Source: Lachnospiraceae bacterium (GTDB lineage Bacteria > Bacillota > Clostridia > Lachnospirales > Lachnospiraceae). From it: a stretch of 53,336 nt of DNA. Numbering within the stretch: position 1 is the first letter of the stretch; each line of letters starts with the position of its first letter. The notes under the pieces are model-generated. The model did not search any database. It worked only from the letters and a program-made list of their open reading frames with translations, and was not told the origin of the DNA. Shown one piece after another: positions 36,808-45,254 of this stretch. The stretch is taken from the NCBI GenBank assembly GCA_028724245.1, contig JAQYDI010000003.1:1-53336 (forward strand), read 5' to 3'. The translations under genes were made by a program, and so were the position numbers.

Positions 36808-38313
36808 ATGCTTTTAAAATTACAGAACGGCACCGATGTCAGAGGGATTGCTGCCCCCGGCGTTCCCGGAGAAGATGTAAATTTTGTTCCTTCCGATGCG
36901 AATCGGATCAGTCAGGCTTTTGTAATCTGGCTTTCGAAAAAGACAGGTATTCCTGCTTCTGAACTGAAAATCGGCGTGGGACATGATTCCCGTATTACGG
37001 CAGAGATGCTGAAAGAAGCAATCTTAAAGGGTCTTACCGCGCAGGGCGCAAAGGCTGTGGACTGCCATCTGGCTTCCACACCGTCCATGTTCATGTCAAC
37101 CGTGTACGATGAATTCAAATACAACGGTTCCATCATGATCACGGCAAGCCATCTGCCTTTCCACCGCAACGGTATGAAGTTTTTTGACGTGGAAGGCGGT
37201 CTGGAACATGATGATATTACTGATATCCTGAATATTGCAGAGGGACTTTCCGAAGCAGAAGGAAACTGCAGTGCCGTGGAAGAGGCCGATCTGATTTCCA
37301 GCTACAGCGCACATCTCTGCGATAAGATCCGTGCCGGTGTGAACTCGGCAGAATGTTATGAGGAACCCCTGAAAGGGCTGAAGATCGTTGTAGATGCAGG
37401 CAACGGCGCAGGCGGTTTCTTTGTGGAAAAGGTGCTGAAGCCTCTCGGCGCTGATACTACAGGCAGCCAGTTCCTGGAACCTGACGGCATGTTCCCCAAC
37501 CATATACCCAATCCCGAGAACAAGCAGGCCATGGAAGCCATCAGACAGGCTGTTCTGGCAAACCACGCTGATCTGGGTATTATTTTCGACACGGATGTAG
37601 ATCGTATGTCCGCAGTGCTTCCCGACGGATCTGAAATCAACCGTGATGCCATTATTGCCATGATGGCTGCCATACTGGCTGATGAATATCCGGGCAGCAC
37701 CATCGTAACCGATTCCGTTACATCTGATCGTCTGCAGGATTTCCTGGAAGGTCATCTCGGCATGAAACAGCATCGTTTCAAACGCGGTTACAAGAACGTA
37801 ATCAATGAATGCAAGCGTCTGAACGAATCCGGTGTGGTTTCTCCTCTGGCCATTGAAACCTCCGGCCACGGTGCGCTGAAAGAAAATTATTATCTGGATG
37901 ATGGCGCCTACATGGCAGTAAAGCTCCTGATTTCCGCTGCAAAAGCCAATAAGGAAGGAAAGAAGATCGGCAGCTATGTGGAAGCTCTGAAGCCCGGATT
38001 TGAAGAAATCGAAATCCGTATGAAGATCTCAGGTGATGATTTCGGTGTATACGGACGGGAAGCTTTAAAGGTATTTGAAGAACGTGCTCTTGCGAAAGGA
38101 CTGAAGGTTGCTCCCAATTCTTTTGAAGGCGTCCGCATCAGCTTTGATACGGAAGAAATCAAAGGCTGGCTGCTGCTTCGCATGTCCCTGCATGAACCGC
38201 TGATGCCCCTGAACATCGAAGGCGTCAGACCCGGTGACTGTGACCGCATGAAAGCCGTTGTGGCAGAGCTGTTGTCAGGATTTGACCGGATTGATCTCGG
38301 CAAACTGGCGTAA
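36808..38313 (+). CDS. Phosphoglucomutase/phosphomannomutase
   Basis: A 501-residue alpha-D-phosphohexomutase, moving phosphate between C6 and C1 of glucose or mannose. The phosphoserine loop is ITASHLPFHRNGMKF near residue 112, the magnesium loop GIIFDTDVDRMSA near residue 258, the sugar-binding loop IETSGHGALKENY near residue 350 and the phosphate-binding loop SFEGVRISF near the C-terminus. The start is ATG 36808 after GGAGG; the upstream in-frame ATG lacks one. It feeds cell-wall and exopolysaccharide sugars. Glucose versus mannose preference cannot be read from sequence. Confidence 0.92.
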   Translation: MLLKLQNGTDVRGIAAPGVPGEDVNFVPSDANRISQAFVIWLSKKTGIPASELKIGVGHDSRITAEMLKEAILKGLTAQGAKAVDCHLASTPSMFMSTVYDEFKYNGSIMITASHLPFHRNGMKFFDVEGGLEHDDITDILNIAEGLSEAEGNCSAVEEADLISSYSAHLCDKIRAGVNSAECYEEPLKGLKIVVDAGNGAGGFFVEKVLKPLGADTTGSQFLEPDGMFPNHIPNPENKQAMEAIRQAVLANHADLGIIFDTDVDRMSAVLPDGSEINRDAIIAMMAAILADEYPGSTIVTDSVTSDRLQDFLEGHLGMKQHRFKRGYKNVINECKRLNESGVVSPLAIETSGHGALKENYYLDDGAYMAVKLLISAAKANKEGKKIGSYVEALKPGFEEIEIRMKISGDDFGVYGREALKVFEERALAKGLKVAPNSFEGVRISFDTEEIKGWLLLRMSLHEPLMPLNIEGVRPGDCDRMKAVVAELLSGFDRIDLGKLA

Positions 38314-38414
38314 GGTACAGCCGGAGAAATATCACTGGAAGACAAAGCAGCTGTGCTGCCAGAGGATGAACAGGTAAATAAATAGATAACAATTCAATTA
38401 CGTTTCTGCAGAAG

Positions 38415-38459
38415 GCTCTCTTATCAGGTCAGTAAATGGTCTGATAAGGGAGCTTTTTT
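38415..38459 (+). terminator. Terminator after the phosphohexomutase gene
   Basis: GCTCTCTTATCAG pairs with CTGATAAGGGAGC, followed by six Ts; it lies about 100 bp past the stop. Confidence 0.88.
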
Positions 38460-38509
38460 GACATATGTCAGAAAAAGTTATTGACATATGTCAAAAACAG
38501 ACTTATACT
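38459..38509 (+). promoter_or_regulatory. Promoter and twin palindromic operators of the NifX/MinD operon
   Basis: TTGACA (38481-38486) and TATACT (38504-38509), 17 bp spacer. The perfect 12 bp palindrome TGACATATGTCA occurs twice, at 38459-38470 and 38482-38493, 23 bp apart; the second overlaps the -35 box. A dedicated regulator is implied; none is encoded here. Confidence 0.85.
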
Positions 38510-38511
38510 AT

Positions 38512-38539
38512 AGCAAAACAGGAAATTTCCCGTTTTGCT
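38512..38539 (+). other. Near-perfect 28 bp palindrome at the transcript start
   Basis: AGCAAAACAGGAAA and TTTCCCGTTTTGCT differ from perfect symmetry at one base pair. Lying at the start point, it will form a 5' hairpin in the mRNA or serve as a further operator. Confidence 0.55.
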
Positions 38540-38619
38540 ATATATGCAAACAGAAACCACAGTGCCGGATCGGGAGAGCAGGGCTGTGGAATCGTATGGC
38601 AATGGAGGAGGAGAAAGTC

Positions 38620-38982
38620 ATGAAAATTGCAATTCCTTTGGATGAAAACAAACAGGATGTCTGTATTGTTCTGTCCCGTGCACCGTATTTTCTGTTCCAT
38701 GAAGACAATGAGGATACTATTACAGAAAATATTGCAGAAAATCCTGCAGCTCAGGCACAGGGTGGTGCAGGCATTCAGGCCGCCCAGTTTCTGGTTGACA
38801 ACGGTGTGAATGTGCTGATCACCGTTCGCTGCGGACAGAATGCAGCGGATGTATTTAAAGCTGCCGATATGAAAATCTATCAATCTGCCAATAAGGCCGC
38901 CGCGGATGATCTGACCGCATGGAAGGAAGGAAAACTCAGTGAACTGACAAAATTCCATGGCGGTTTTCACGGAGTACAATGA
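38620..38982 (+). CDS. NifX/NifB-family iron-molybdenum cofactor-binding-type protein
   Basis: A 120-residue protein of the dinitrogenase iron-molybdenum cofactor biosynthesis domain family (MKIAIPLDENKQDVC, then GAGIQAAQFLVDNGVNVLI near residue 47). In nitrogenase systems such domains carry Fe-S/Mo clusters; in non-fixing anaerobes they occur with MinD-ferredoxin proteins. The start is ATG 38620 with GGAGGAGG upstream. The next gene begins in its stop codon. Confidence 0.88.
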   Translation: MKIAIPLDENKQDVCIVLSRAPYFLFHEDNEDTITENIAENPAAQAQGGAGIQAAQFLVDNGVNVLITVRCGQNAADVFKAADMKIYQSANKAAADDLTAWKEGKLSELTKFHGGFHGVQ

Positions 38983-39803
38983 AAATCGCCTGTTTAAGCG
39001 GAAAAGGCGGTGCGGGCAAAACGCTGATTGCAGTCAATCTTGCTGCGGCGGCAGGAAAGGCTGTATATATTGACTGTGATGTGGAGGAACCCAACGGACG
39101 GTTATTTCTGAAACCGGAAAACGTTCAGGAGTACACCGTAAGTTCCCTGCTGCCGGATTTCCATGCAGACAGATGCACCGGCTGTAAAAAATGCGTACAG
39201 TTCTGCCGTTTTCACGCCCTGATGTACATAAAAGAAAAACCCATGCTGTTTCCCGAAGTCTGTCACAGCTGCGGCGGCTGCATGATGGTATGTCCGGAAC
39301 ATGCCATTACCGAAAAGCCAAAACCGGTTGGGACCCTCGAGATTGGCAATCATGGAAGCATCCGCATCGTAAGCGGTATCCTGAATCCCGGCGAGGCATC
39401 AGGTATTCCGGTCATTCGGGAAGCGCTGAAACAGGCACAGGGACCGACCATCATTGATTGCCCGCCCGGAAGTGCCTGCTCTGTTATGGAAAGTATCATG
39501 GATGCGGATTACTGTGTTCTGGTGGCCGAGCCTACAGCATTCGGTTTCCATAATTTCAAAATGGTCCATGAACTTGCTGCTTTGCTGGGCAGAAAATGCG
39601 GTGTTGTCATAAACAAACAGGAGACCCCTTATGAACCGCTGGAGCAGTTCTGCGCAGAAAACAGCCTGCCGGTTCTTGCAAGAATTCCCTATGATCCGGA
39701 AATCGCAGCGCTGACTGCCGACGGGCAGGTTGTTTTCGAAAAGAGTAAACAGGGGCACAGAATTTTTACGGAATTGTTTGAAAAGATCGGAGGTGCATTA
39801 TGA
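38979..39803 (+). CDS. MinD/Mrp-type ATPase with inserted 2[4Fe-4S] ferredoxin, first copy
   Basis: A 274-residue SIMIBI ATPase. The deviant Walker A is SGKGGAGKT at residues 7-15. A ferredoxin domain at about residues 60-105 carries two cluster motifs, CTGCKKCVQFC and CHSCGGCMMVC. IIDCPPGSACSVMES near residue 155 is the Walker B region. These proteins (ORP-complex/Mrp type in Desulfovibrio) are thought to assemble or transfer Fe-S clusters. Overlaps both neighbours by four bases, so the three genes are translationally coupled. Confidence 0.92.
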   Translation: MKIACLSGKGGAGKTLIAVNLAAAAGKAVYIDCDVEEPNGRLFLKPENVQEYTVSSLLPDFHADRCTGCKKCVQFCRFHALMYIKEKPMLFPEVCHSCGGCMMVCPEHAITEKPKPVGTLEIGNHGSIRIVSGILNPGEASGIPVIREALKQAQGPTIIDCPPGSACSVMESIMDADYCVLVAEPTAFGFHNFKMVHELAALLGRKCGVVINKQETPYEPLEQFCAENSLPVLARIPYDPEIAALTADGQVVFEKSKQGHRIFTELFEKIGGAL

Positions 39804-40663
39804 AGCGTCTTCTGATTCTCAGCGGTAAGGGCGGTACCGGTAAAACCACCACGGCAGCAGCATTTATCCATTTCGCCCGGGCGAAAGCGCTGGCGGACTG
39901 TGATGTGGATGCACCTAATCTGCATCTTGTCCTGCAGGAAACAGGGGAGCCTGCTGTCACTGATTTCTTCGGCGGCGAAAAAGCGGTTATCGATCCTGCT
40001 AAATGTATCGGATGCGGGATCTGTCAGGAACACTGCCGCTTTCATGCACTGGAAAAGGCAGATGATACATACCGGGTCAATGAATATGCCTGCGAGGGAT
40101 GCGGTGTCTGTGCTTACGTCTGTCCGCAGCATGCCATTGAACTGGTTGAAGATCTGGCAGGCAGAAAAGAACTTTATCTGGGCGACGGCGTATTTTCCAC
40201 AGCAGCCTTAAAGATGGGCCGCGGCAATTCGGGAAAACTGGTCAACGATGTGAAAATGGCAATGCTGAAGCATGCACCGGACACTCCTCTTGCCATTATC
40301 GACGGTTCTCCCGGAATCGGCTGCCCGGTGATCGCCTCCGTCAGTGGAATGGATCTGGTACTGGTGGTAGCGGAACCAAGCCGTTCCGGTATCAGCGACC
40401 TGCAGCGTCTGATCCGGACTGCCGAAACATTTCAGACCAGGCTGGCAGTCTGTGTCAACAAATGGGATGTGAGTCCTGAAAATACGCAGGCAATTGAAAC
40501 CTTCTGTGAGAGAGAAAACATTCCCTTTGCAGGAAAAATCCCTTATGACAAAAGTGCATCCAGAGCTATCAATGAAGGTCTCAGCATTGCCGACATCGAC
40601 TGCCCGGCAAGGGATGCACTGAAAGATATTTTTAATACAACAAGCAAACTGCTTGGATTATAA
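39800..40663 (+). CDS. MinD/Mrp-type ATPase with inserted 2[4Fe-4S] ferredoxin, second copy
   Basis: A 287-residue paralogue of the preceding gene. Walker A SGKGGTGKTT at residues 7-16, cluster motifs CIGCGICQEHC and CEGCGVCAYVC at about residues 66-105, and IIDGSPGIGCPVIAS near residue 165. The pair probably works as a heterodimer. It lacks the substitutions that would mark an inactive ATPase. Confidence 0.92.
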   Translation: MKRLLILSGKGGTGKTTTAAAFIHFARAKALADCDVDAPNLHLVLQETGEPAVTDFFGGEKAVIDPAKCIGCGICQEHCRFHALEKADDTYRVNEYACEGCGVCAYVCPQHAIELVEDLAGRKELYLGDGVFSTAALKMGRGNSGKLVNDVKMAMLKHAPDTPLAIIDGSPGIGCPVIASVSGMDLVLVVAEPSRSGISDLQRLIRTAETFQTRLAVCVNKWDVSPENTQAIETFCERENIPFAGKIPYDKSASRAINEGLSIADIDCPARDALKDIFNTTSKLLGL

Positions 40664-40690
40664 AAATGATAGAAAAGGAGTAATTATAAT

Positions 40691-41056
40691 ATGAAAATTG
40701 CAGTAGCAGCTATGGGAAAGACCGTTGCCGGTCATTTTGGTCATTGTGAAAACTTTATCTTTTTTGATACTTCAGACGGTAAGATCACTGCGGTCAACTC
40801 CGTACCGAATCCGGGTCACCGTCCCGGTTTTCTGCCCAACTTCCTTGCTGATAACGGCGCACAGGTGATCATCGCCGGCGGCATGGGCGGCGGAGCAGTA
40901 GATATCTTTAATGAACGCGGCGTGGAAGTTATCATCGGTATTCAGGGCGATGCACAGGCCGCAGTAGAAAAATATCTGCGCGGCGAACTGGTTTCCACCG
41001 GCTCCATCTGCCATAACCATGAGCATGCTGACGAATGCGGGGAACATGAAGCATAA
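40691..41056 (+). CDS. NifX/NifB-family protein, second copy
   Basis: A 121-residue dinitrogenase iron-molybdenum cofactor-binding-domain protein: MKIAVAAMGKTVAGHFGHCENF, then GFLPNFLADNGAQVII and GGMGGGAVDIFNERGVEVI. The C-terminus has a His/Cys/Glu-rich metal-binding-like tail, CHNHEHADECGEHEA. AAAAGGAG precedes the ATG. It closes the four-gene operon. Confidence 0.9.
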   Translation: MKIAVAAMGKTVAGHFGHCENFIFFDTSDGKITAVNSVPNPGHRPGFLPNFLADNGAQVIIAGGMGGGAVDIFNERGVEVIIGIQGDAQAAVEKYLRGELVSTGSICHNHEHADECGEHEA

Positions 41057-41116
41057 AATATAAAGCGATATGTATTGATTTCAGAATAATTTAAGAAGAT
41101 AAATCATCAAACAAAC

Positions 41117-41153
41117 ACGCCGGTACAGAGTAACTGCTGCTCTGTACCGGCGT
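41117..41153. terminator. Terminator between convergent operons
   Basis: ACGCCGGTACAGAG and CTCTGTACCGGCGT form a 14 bp stem followed by ATTTATTT. It serves the NifX/MinD operon and probably glmS from the other side. Confidence 0.85.
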
Positions 41154-41189
41154 ATTTATTTGGTGTATTCGCTACTGTATTGTTATTGT

Positions 41190-43007
41190 TTATTCCACCG
41201 TTACCGATTTGGCCAGATTTCTGGGCTTATCAACATTCAGTCCTTTTGCGGTGGAAGTGTAGTAGGCGATCAGCTGCAGGATCACGACCGTGGGAAGTCC
41301 GGTGAACAGATCATCTTCAATCGGTACTGTCAGATGCAGGTCGCATACCCCTTCGGGAACTTCCGCATTCTCCTTGGTGATCAGGATTACGTAGGCATTT
41401 CTTGCTTTTACTTCACGGATATTGGAAATCGTCTTGTTGTAAACTGCATCCTGTGTGGCAAATGCAACAACCGGGATTCCTTCTTCGATCAGGGCGATGG
41501 TACCGTGCTTTAATTCCCCTGCTGCGTAGGCTTCTGCATGAACATAGGAGACTTCCTTCAGCTTCAGTGCGCCTTCCATGGAGAATGCATAATCCAGTCC
41601 GCGGCCGATGTAGTAGGCATGTTCTGCATCTTTCAGGTGAGCAACTGCCTTTTCGATGATCTCTTTATGTTCCAGAACGCCGGAGATGGCATCTACACAT
41701 TGATACAGATTGTCAATGAATTTTCTTCCCTGTGCTTCATCGAAAATACCGCGTACCAGGGCAAATTTGCAGGCCAGCAGGTAGAAGACAGAAAGCTGTA
41801 CGGAGTAAGCCTTCGTGCTTGCTACGGCGATTTCAGGGCCTGCGTGTGTATACAGTACGTAATCGCTTTCACGGGCAATGGAGGAGCCTTTAACATTCAC
41901 GATTGCCAGTACTTTGGAACCGCAGGATCTGGCCAGACGCAGGGCGGCCAGCGTATCAATCGTCTCGCCGGACTGGGAAACAACGATAGTCAGCGTGTTT
42001 TTATCGATCAGCGGCGTGCTGTATCGGAATTCGGATGCAATATTAACGGTAACCGGAATTTTTACAACCGGTTCAATGACTGCTTTTCCAACCATACCTG
42101 CATACATGGCTGTACCGCAGGCAACCACGTTAATACTGGTAAAATCTTTGAAGAATGCATCATCAATTCCTTCTTCTTCAAAGCAGGGCAGACCGTTTTT
42201 CAGGCGGGGTGTGATGGTTTTCATGATGGATTCGGGCTGTTCGTGGATTTCCTTCAGCATATAATGAGGGAAGCCCATCTTCTGAGCGGATTCCACATCC
42301 CAGTTCACCTCCAGAATTTCGGGTTCCACTTTGGTACCTTCTTCGTTGAACAGATCGATATGATCCTGATACAGAACCATCAGATGGTATTCGGGAACTA
42401 CAAAATACTGTTTGCTGTATTTGATCACCGCTGTGATATCGGATGCCACCAGACTGCCTTCCGAAGTGGAAGAAGCCACCAGCGGGCTTACATTGCGGAT
42501 GCAGTAAATGCGGTCGGTAAAACCTTCAAACAGGATACAGAATGCAAAGCTTCCTTCCAGTTCCCGAACTGCTTTTTTGATGGCTTCTTCCGGATCTCCG
42601 TTATAGAAATGGTTCAGAAGAGCAGCAGCAACTTCCGTATCGGTTTCGCTGATCAGCTGATCCTTCAGATTATATTTTTCAATGATTTCGTGATAATTTT
42701 CGATGATACCGTTATGGATCAGTGTTACTTTTCCAGCCTGATGAGGATGGGTATTGGGACGGGTTACACCGCCGTGGGTAGCCCATCTGGTATGTCCGAT
42801 ACCGCAGTGACCGTCATCATCTGCCTGATCACAGATTGCTTTCAGATTTGCCACCTGACCGGTCTGTTTCTCAATATAAATGGAGCCGTCCTCTTTTGCA
42901 ATGGCGATTCCCGCACTGTCATAGCCGCGGTATTCCAGCTGGGCAAGGCCTTCCAGTAAGATATTTTTCACAGCTGCAGGACCAGTATAACCAATAATTC
43001 CACACAT
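41190..43007 (-). CDS. glmS: Glutamine-fructose-6-phosphate aminotransferase (isomerizing)
   Basis: Makes glucosamine-6-phosphate from fructose-6-phosphate and glutamine, the first step to peptidoglycan amino sugars. 605 residues, full length. Cys2 (MCGIIGYTG) is the glutaminase nucleophile; HTRWATHGG follows near residue 73. Two SIS domains follow (ACGTAMYAGMVGKA, SQSGETIDTLAALR), ending in the catalytic tail NLAKSVTVE. Start fixed by AAGGAGA. A glmS ribozyme in the leader gives feedback control by the product. Confidence 0.97.
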   Translation of the reverse strand: MCGIIGYTGPAAVKNILLEGLAQLEYRGYDSAGIAIAKEDGSIYIEKQTGQVANLKAICDQADDDGHCGIGHTRWATHGGVTRPNTHPHQAGKVTLIHNGIIENYHEIIEKYNLKDQLISETDTEVAAALLNHFYNGDPEEAIKKAVRELEGSFAFCILFEGFTDRIYCIRNVSPLVASSTSEGSLVASDITAVIKYSKQYFVVPEYHLMVLYQDHIDLFNEEGTKVEPEILEVNWDVESAQKMGFPHYMLKEIHEQPESIMKTITPRLKNGLPCFEEEGIDDAFFKDFTSINVVACGTAMYAGMVGKAVIEPVVKIPVTVNIASEFRYSTPLIDKNTLTIVVSQSGETIDTLAALRLARSCGSKVLAIVNVKGSSIARESDYVLYTHAGPEIAVASTKAYSVQLSVFYLLACKFALVRGIFDEAQGRKFIDNLYQCVDAISGVLEHKEIIEKAVAHLKDAEHAYYIGRGLDYAFSMEGALKLKEVSYVHAEAYAAGELKHGTIALIEEGIPVVAFATQDAVYNKTISNIREVKARNAYVILITKENAEVPEGVCDLHLTVPIEDDLFTGLPTVVILQLIAYYTSTAKGLNVDKPRNLAKSVTVE

Positions 43008-43365
43008 ATTAAGATCTCCTTTTCTGACAATAATAAAATCTCAAATAAAATAAAATCTGAGCACAGTAAATCCTCAGCACGGCAAAACTTTAAAGGCAGA
43101 TCTGTCTGCACCAGGCAGGCGTAAAGCTGCCGTATAAAACAGGGTACAAAAAGAAAAGGGTGTACCGAGTATACCTGCTGAAATAAAACTGTATATCTGT
43201 TAAAAACATGCTGTCACTACTATATGGGTATCATGAAAGACACAGGGCACAACGCCCTGAATATGGTAACTGTTCAAAGCAGGCCGTGTTTTCAGTGCTG
43301 CCTCTGAACAGTAACATTATATGAAAATATATGAGAAATGGTCGATATGTACCTATATATCCGGC
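43008..43365 (-). other. Long glmS leader between ribozyme and start codon
   Basis: About 360 bases without a gene. Two hairpins are visible: CAGGGC/GCCCTG (43243-43259) and a longer one with arms near 43267-43282 and 43300-43316 (CTGTTCA.. with TGAACAG). No ribosome site or small ORF of note until AAGGAGA just before glmS. Confidence 0.6.
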
Positions 43366-43499
43366 TGTATTGCTTCTGTTTTGCAGTTACCTGCATATTT
43401 GGTCAATACATCACGCATCCGGCATACGGAAAGGCATCCGCCGAATTTTCGATCACCTTTCACCTCGTCAACCTTCCTTGGCAGAAGGTACTGGCGCTG
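43366..43499 (-). ncRNA. glmS ribozyme (glucosamine-6-phosphate riboswitch)
   Basis: On the minus strand the cleavage site A/GCGCC lies at 43498/43497, followed by the P1 hairpin ACCTTC/GAAGGT, the invariant GTTGACGAGGTGA, GATCGAAAATTCGGCGG and ATGCC, then CAGGTAACTGCAAAACAG, and a closing GTATTG/CAATAC stem ending near 43366. These match the Bacillus glmS ribozyme element by element. Binding of glucosamine-6-phosphate makes the RNA cut itself, and the downstream glmS mRNA is then degraded. Confidence 0.95.
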
Positions 43500-43543
43500 A
43501 CACGAAACCGGATACAGCATCAAAAATCCGATTCCGATAGTGC

Positions 43544-43572
43544 ATATTATCATGATTTCTTTTTCAAGTCAA
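43544..43572 (-). promoter_or_regulatory. Promoter of the glmS ribozyme transcript
   Basis: On the minus strand TTGACT (complement of 43567-43572) and TAATAT (complement of 43544-43549), 17 bp spacer, about 40 bases before the ribozyme cleavage site. Confidence 0.75.
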
Positions 43573-43621
43573 GCTGAAAACTGAAAAACATTCAGAACTT
43601 CGGGGAATTCAGAGACTTTGA

Positions 43622-43650
43622 TTGACAGTATCTTCCAGTTGTGCTAAGAT
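43622..43650 (+). promoter_or_regulatory. Promoter of the ATP-grasp gene
   Basis: TTGACA (43622-43627) and TAAGAT (43645-43650), 17 bp spacer. Confidence 0.6.
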
Positions 43651-43779
43651 AATTTACACTATCATATAACATAGTAATGCAGTAGGATATAAGTATGCAA
43701 TGACCGGATATCTGTGCGATAAAATATCCGGTCAGATATCTGCAGACAGGTCCGCACAAAAGAAAGAAGGAAGATTATC

Positions 43780-44970
43780 ATGAATTTTATCTTTATTTCC
43801 CCCCAGTTTCCTCATACATACTGGAATTTCTGCGATCGTCTCCGCAGAAACGGCGCCAATGTGCTGGGAATCGGAGATACCCCCTATGATGCCCTGGAAG
43901 GTCAGCTGAAGGGAGCTCTTACCGAGTATTATAAAGTAAATTCTCTGGAAAATTACGATGAAGTTTATCGCGCAGTGGCATTTTTCGCATTTAAATACGG
44001 TAAAATCGACTGGCTGGAATCCAACAATGAATACTGGCTGGAACAGGATGCAAAACTGAGAACCGATTTCAATATTACAACAGGTGCCAGTCTGCAGGAT
44101 ATCGGCCGCTATAAGAGCAAATCCGCTATGAAACCCTATTATGCAAAGGCAGGTGTTCCGACGGCCCGCTGCCACAAGATTACCACGAGAGAAGCAGCAA
44201 AGGCTTTTCTCGATGAAGTCGGTTATCCTGTCATTGTAAAGCCGGACATCGGAGTGGGAGCAGCAGATACCTTTAAACTGGAAAATGATGCTGCATTTGA
44301 AGATTTCTTTGCCCATCAGCCTCAGGTTCCCTATGTAATGGAAGAATTTATTGACGGCGACATTTTCTCCTACGATGCAATTACCGATTCACACTGTGAA
44401 CCTTTGTTTGAATCCATGACTGCATGGCCGCCGTCCATTATGGATATCGTCAATGAACAGCTGGATCTGGGTTATTACACCGTTGACCGGATGCCGGAAG
44501 AGCTGGCCCGTCTTGGACGCGCCACTGTTAAGGCTTTTGAAGTAAAAAGCCGTTTTGTGCATCTGGAATTTTTCCGCCTGAAGACAGCGAGAAAAGGATT
44601 GGGAGAAGCAGGAGATTTCGTTGGTCTGGAAGTCAACATGCGTCCCGCCGGCGGCTATACACCGGATATGATGAATTTTGCCCATTCCACAGATGTATAT
44701 CAGATCTGGGCGGATATGGTAACCGCAGACAGACGCCTGCTGCCGGAACGCAATGAAGATCATTTCTGTGTCTATGCAGGACGGAGAGATATCCATCATT
44801 ATGTGCATTCGCATGAAGAGGTACTGGCCCGCTACGGCAGCCAGATCGTCATGTGCGAGCGCATTCCTGACATTCTCTCCGGAGCCATGGGCAACCAGAT
44901 GTATACCGCCCATGCAGCTGCTGAAGAAGATGCAAAGGAAATGATCCGCTTCGTGCAGGAACAGGCTTAA
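43780..44970 (+). CDS. ATP-grasp domain ligase
   Basis: A 396-residue ATP-grasp enzyme that would form a carboxylate-amine or similar bond through an acyl phosphate. N-terminal domain opening MNFIFISPQFPHTYW; the ATP-binding part has GYPVIVKPDIGVGAADTF near residue 147 and YVMEEFIDGDIFSYDAI near 187; the metal site is LEFFRLK and GLEVNMRPAGGYTPD near residues 262-295. Substrate unknown; it stands alone. GAAGGAAG precedes the ATG. Confidence 0.85.
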   Translation: MNFIFISPQFPHTYWNFCDRLRRNGANVLGIGDTPYDALEGQLKGALTEYYKVNSLENYDEVYRAVAFFAFKYGKIDWLESNNEYWLEQDAKLRTDFNITTGASLQDIGRYKSKSAMKPYYAKAGVPTARCHKITTREAAKAFLDEVGYPVIVKPDIGVGAADTFKLENDAAFEDFFAHQPQVPYVMEEFIDGDIFSYDAITDSHCEPLFESMTAWPPSIMDIVNEQLDLGYYTVDRMPEELARLGRATVKAFEVKSRFVHLEFFRLKTARKGLGEAGDFVGLEVNMRPAGGYTPDMMNFAHSTDVYQIWADMVTADRRLLPERNEDHFCVYAGRRDIHHYVHSHEEVLARYGSQIVMCERIPDILSGAMGNQMYTAHAAAEEDAKEMIRFVQEQA

Positions 44971-45034
44971 TTATGCTTTCAGGACTGAATCAGTTCGCAC
45001 GGACTTTATGTTCCTGTTGTCTGATTTGGTCCTC

Positions 45035-45066
45035 TTGACTCTCCTCTAAAGGGGAGATGCTAAAAT
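45035..45066 (+). promoter_or_regulatory. MerR-type promoter with a 20 bp spacer
   Basis: TTGACT (45035-45040) and TAAAAT (45061-45066) are 20 bp apart, too far for normal polymerase contact. The spacer holds the dyad CTCCTCTAAAGGGGAG. This is the signature of promoters that MerR-family activators underwind. The MerR gene of this window lies 7 kb away at 52228-53082. Confidence 0.75.
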
Positions 45067-45099
45067 CCTTCTTGTAAAGAAAACAAGGAGGATTTTTTT
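45064..45099 (+). terminator. Terminator after the ATP-grasp gene, overlapping a ribosome site
   Basis: AATCCTTCTTGT pairs over 12 bp with ACAAGGAGGATT, then five more Ts. Transcripts from the MerR-type promoter start inside the left arm and escape it, while read-through from the ATP-grasp gene would stop. The right arm contains the AGGAGG for the next reading frame. Confidence 0.6.
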
Positions 45100-45189
45100 A
45101 TGAACGAACCATGTATTCAGGTTAGTAACCTGACAAAATCATTTAGCACCGGAAAACTTTTCCTTATTGACATGTTGGAAAACTGGTAA
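45100..45189 (+). pseudogene. ABC transporter ATPase, N-terminal fragment
   Basis: After a perfect AGGAGG the frame reads MNEPCIQVSNLTKSFSTG, the first strand of an ABC ATPase, then leaves the family (KLFLIDMLENW) and stops after 29 codons, before any Walker motif. The break is where the TetR promoter region begins. Probably the severed 5' end of the exporter operon that resumes at 51309. Confidence 0.75.
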
Positions 45190-45239
45190 TATAATAGCTT
45201 CCAATATATATCAAATGATATATATTGGAAGCTATTATA
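45167..45239 (+). promoter_or_regulatory. Promoter with a 24 bp-arm palindromic operator, TetR gene
   Basis: TTGACA (45167-45172) and TATAAT (45190-45195), 17 bp spacer. From the -10 box a palindrome with two 24-base arms (45190-45213 and 45216-45239; core TTCCAATATATATCA and its inverse) covers the transcription start. It is far longer than a usual TetR site and will also form a strong 5' hairpin in the mRNA. Confidence 0.85.
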
Positions 45240-45254
45240 GAAAGGATGACAGAT

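Noticed and set aside
41538..42959. 473-codon plus-strand open frame opposite glmS
   Set aside because: It is the complement shadow of a full-length, unambiguous glmS; the translation is low-complexity and has no ribosome site.
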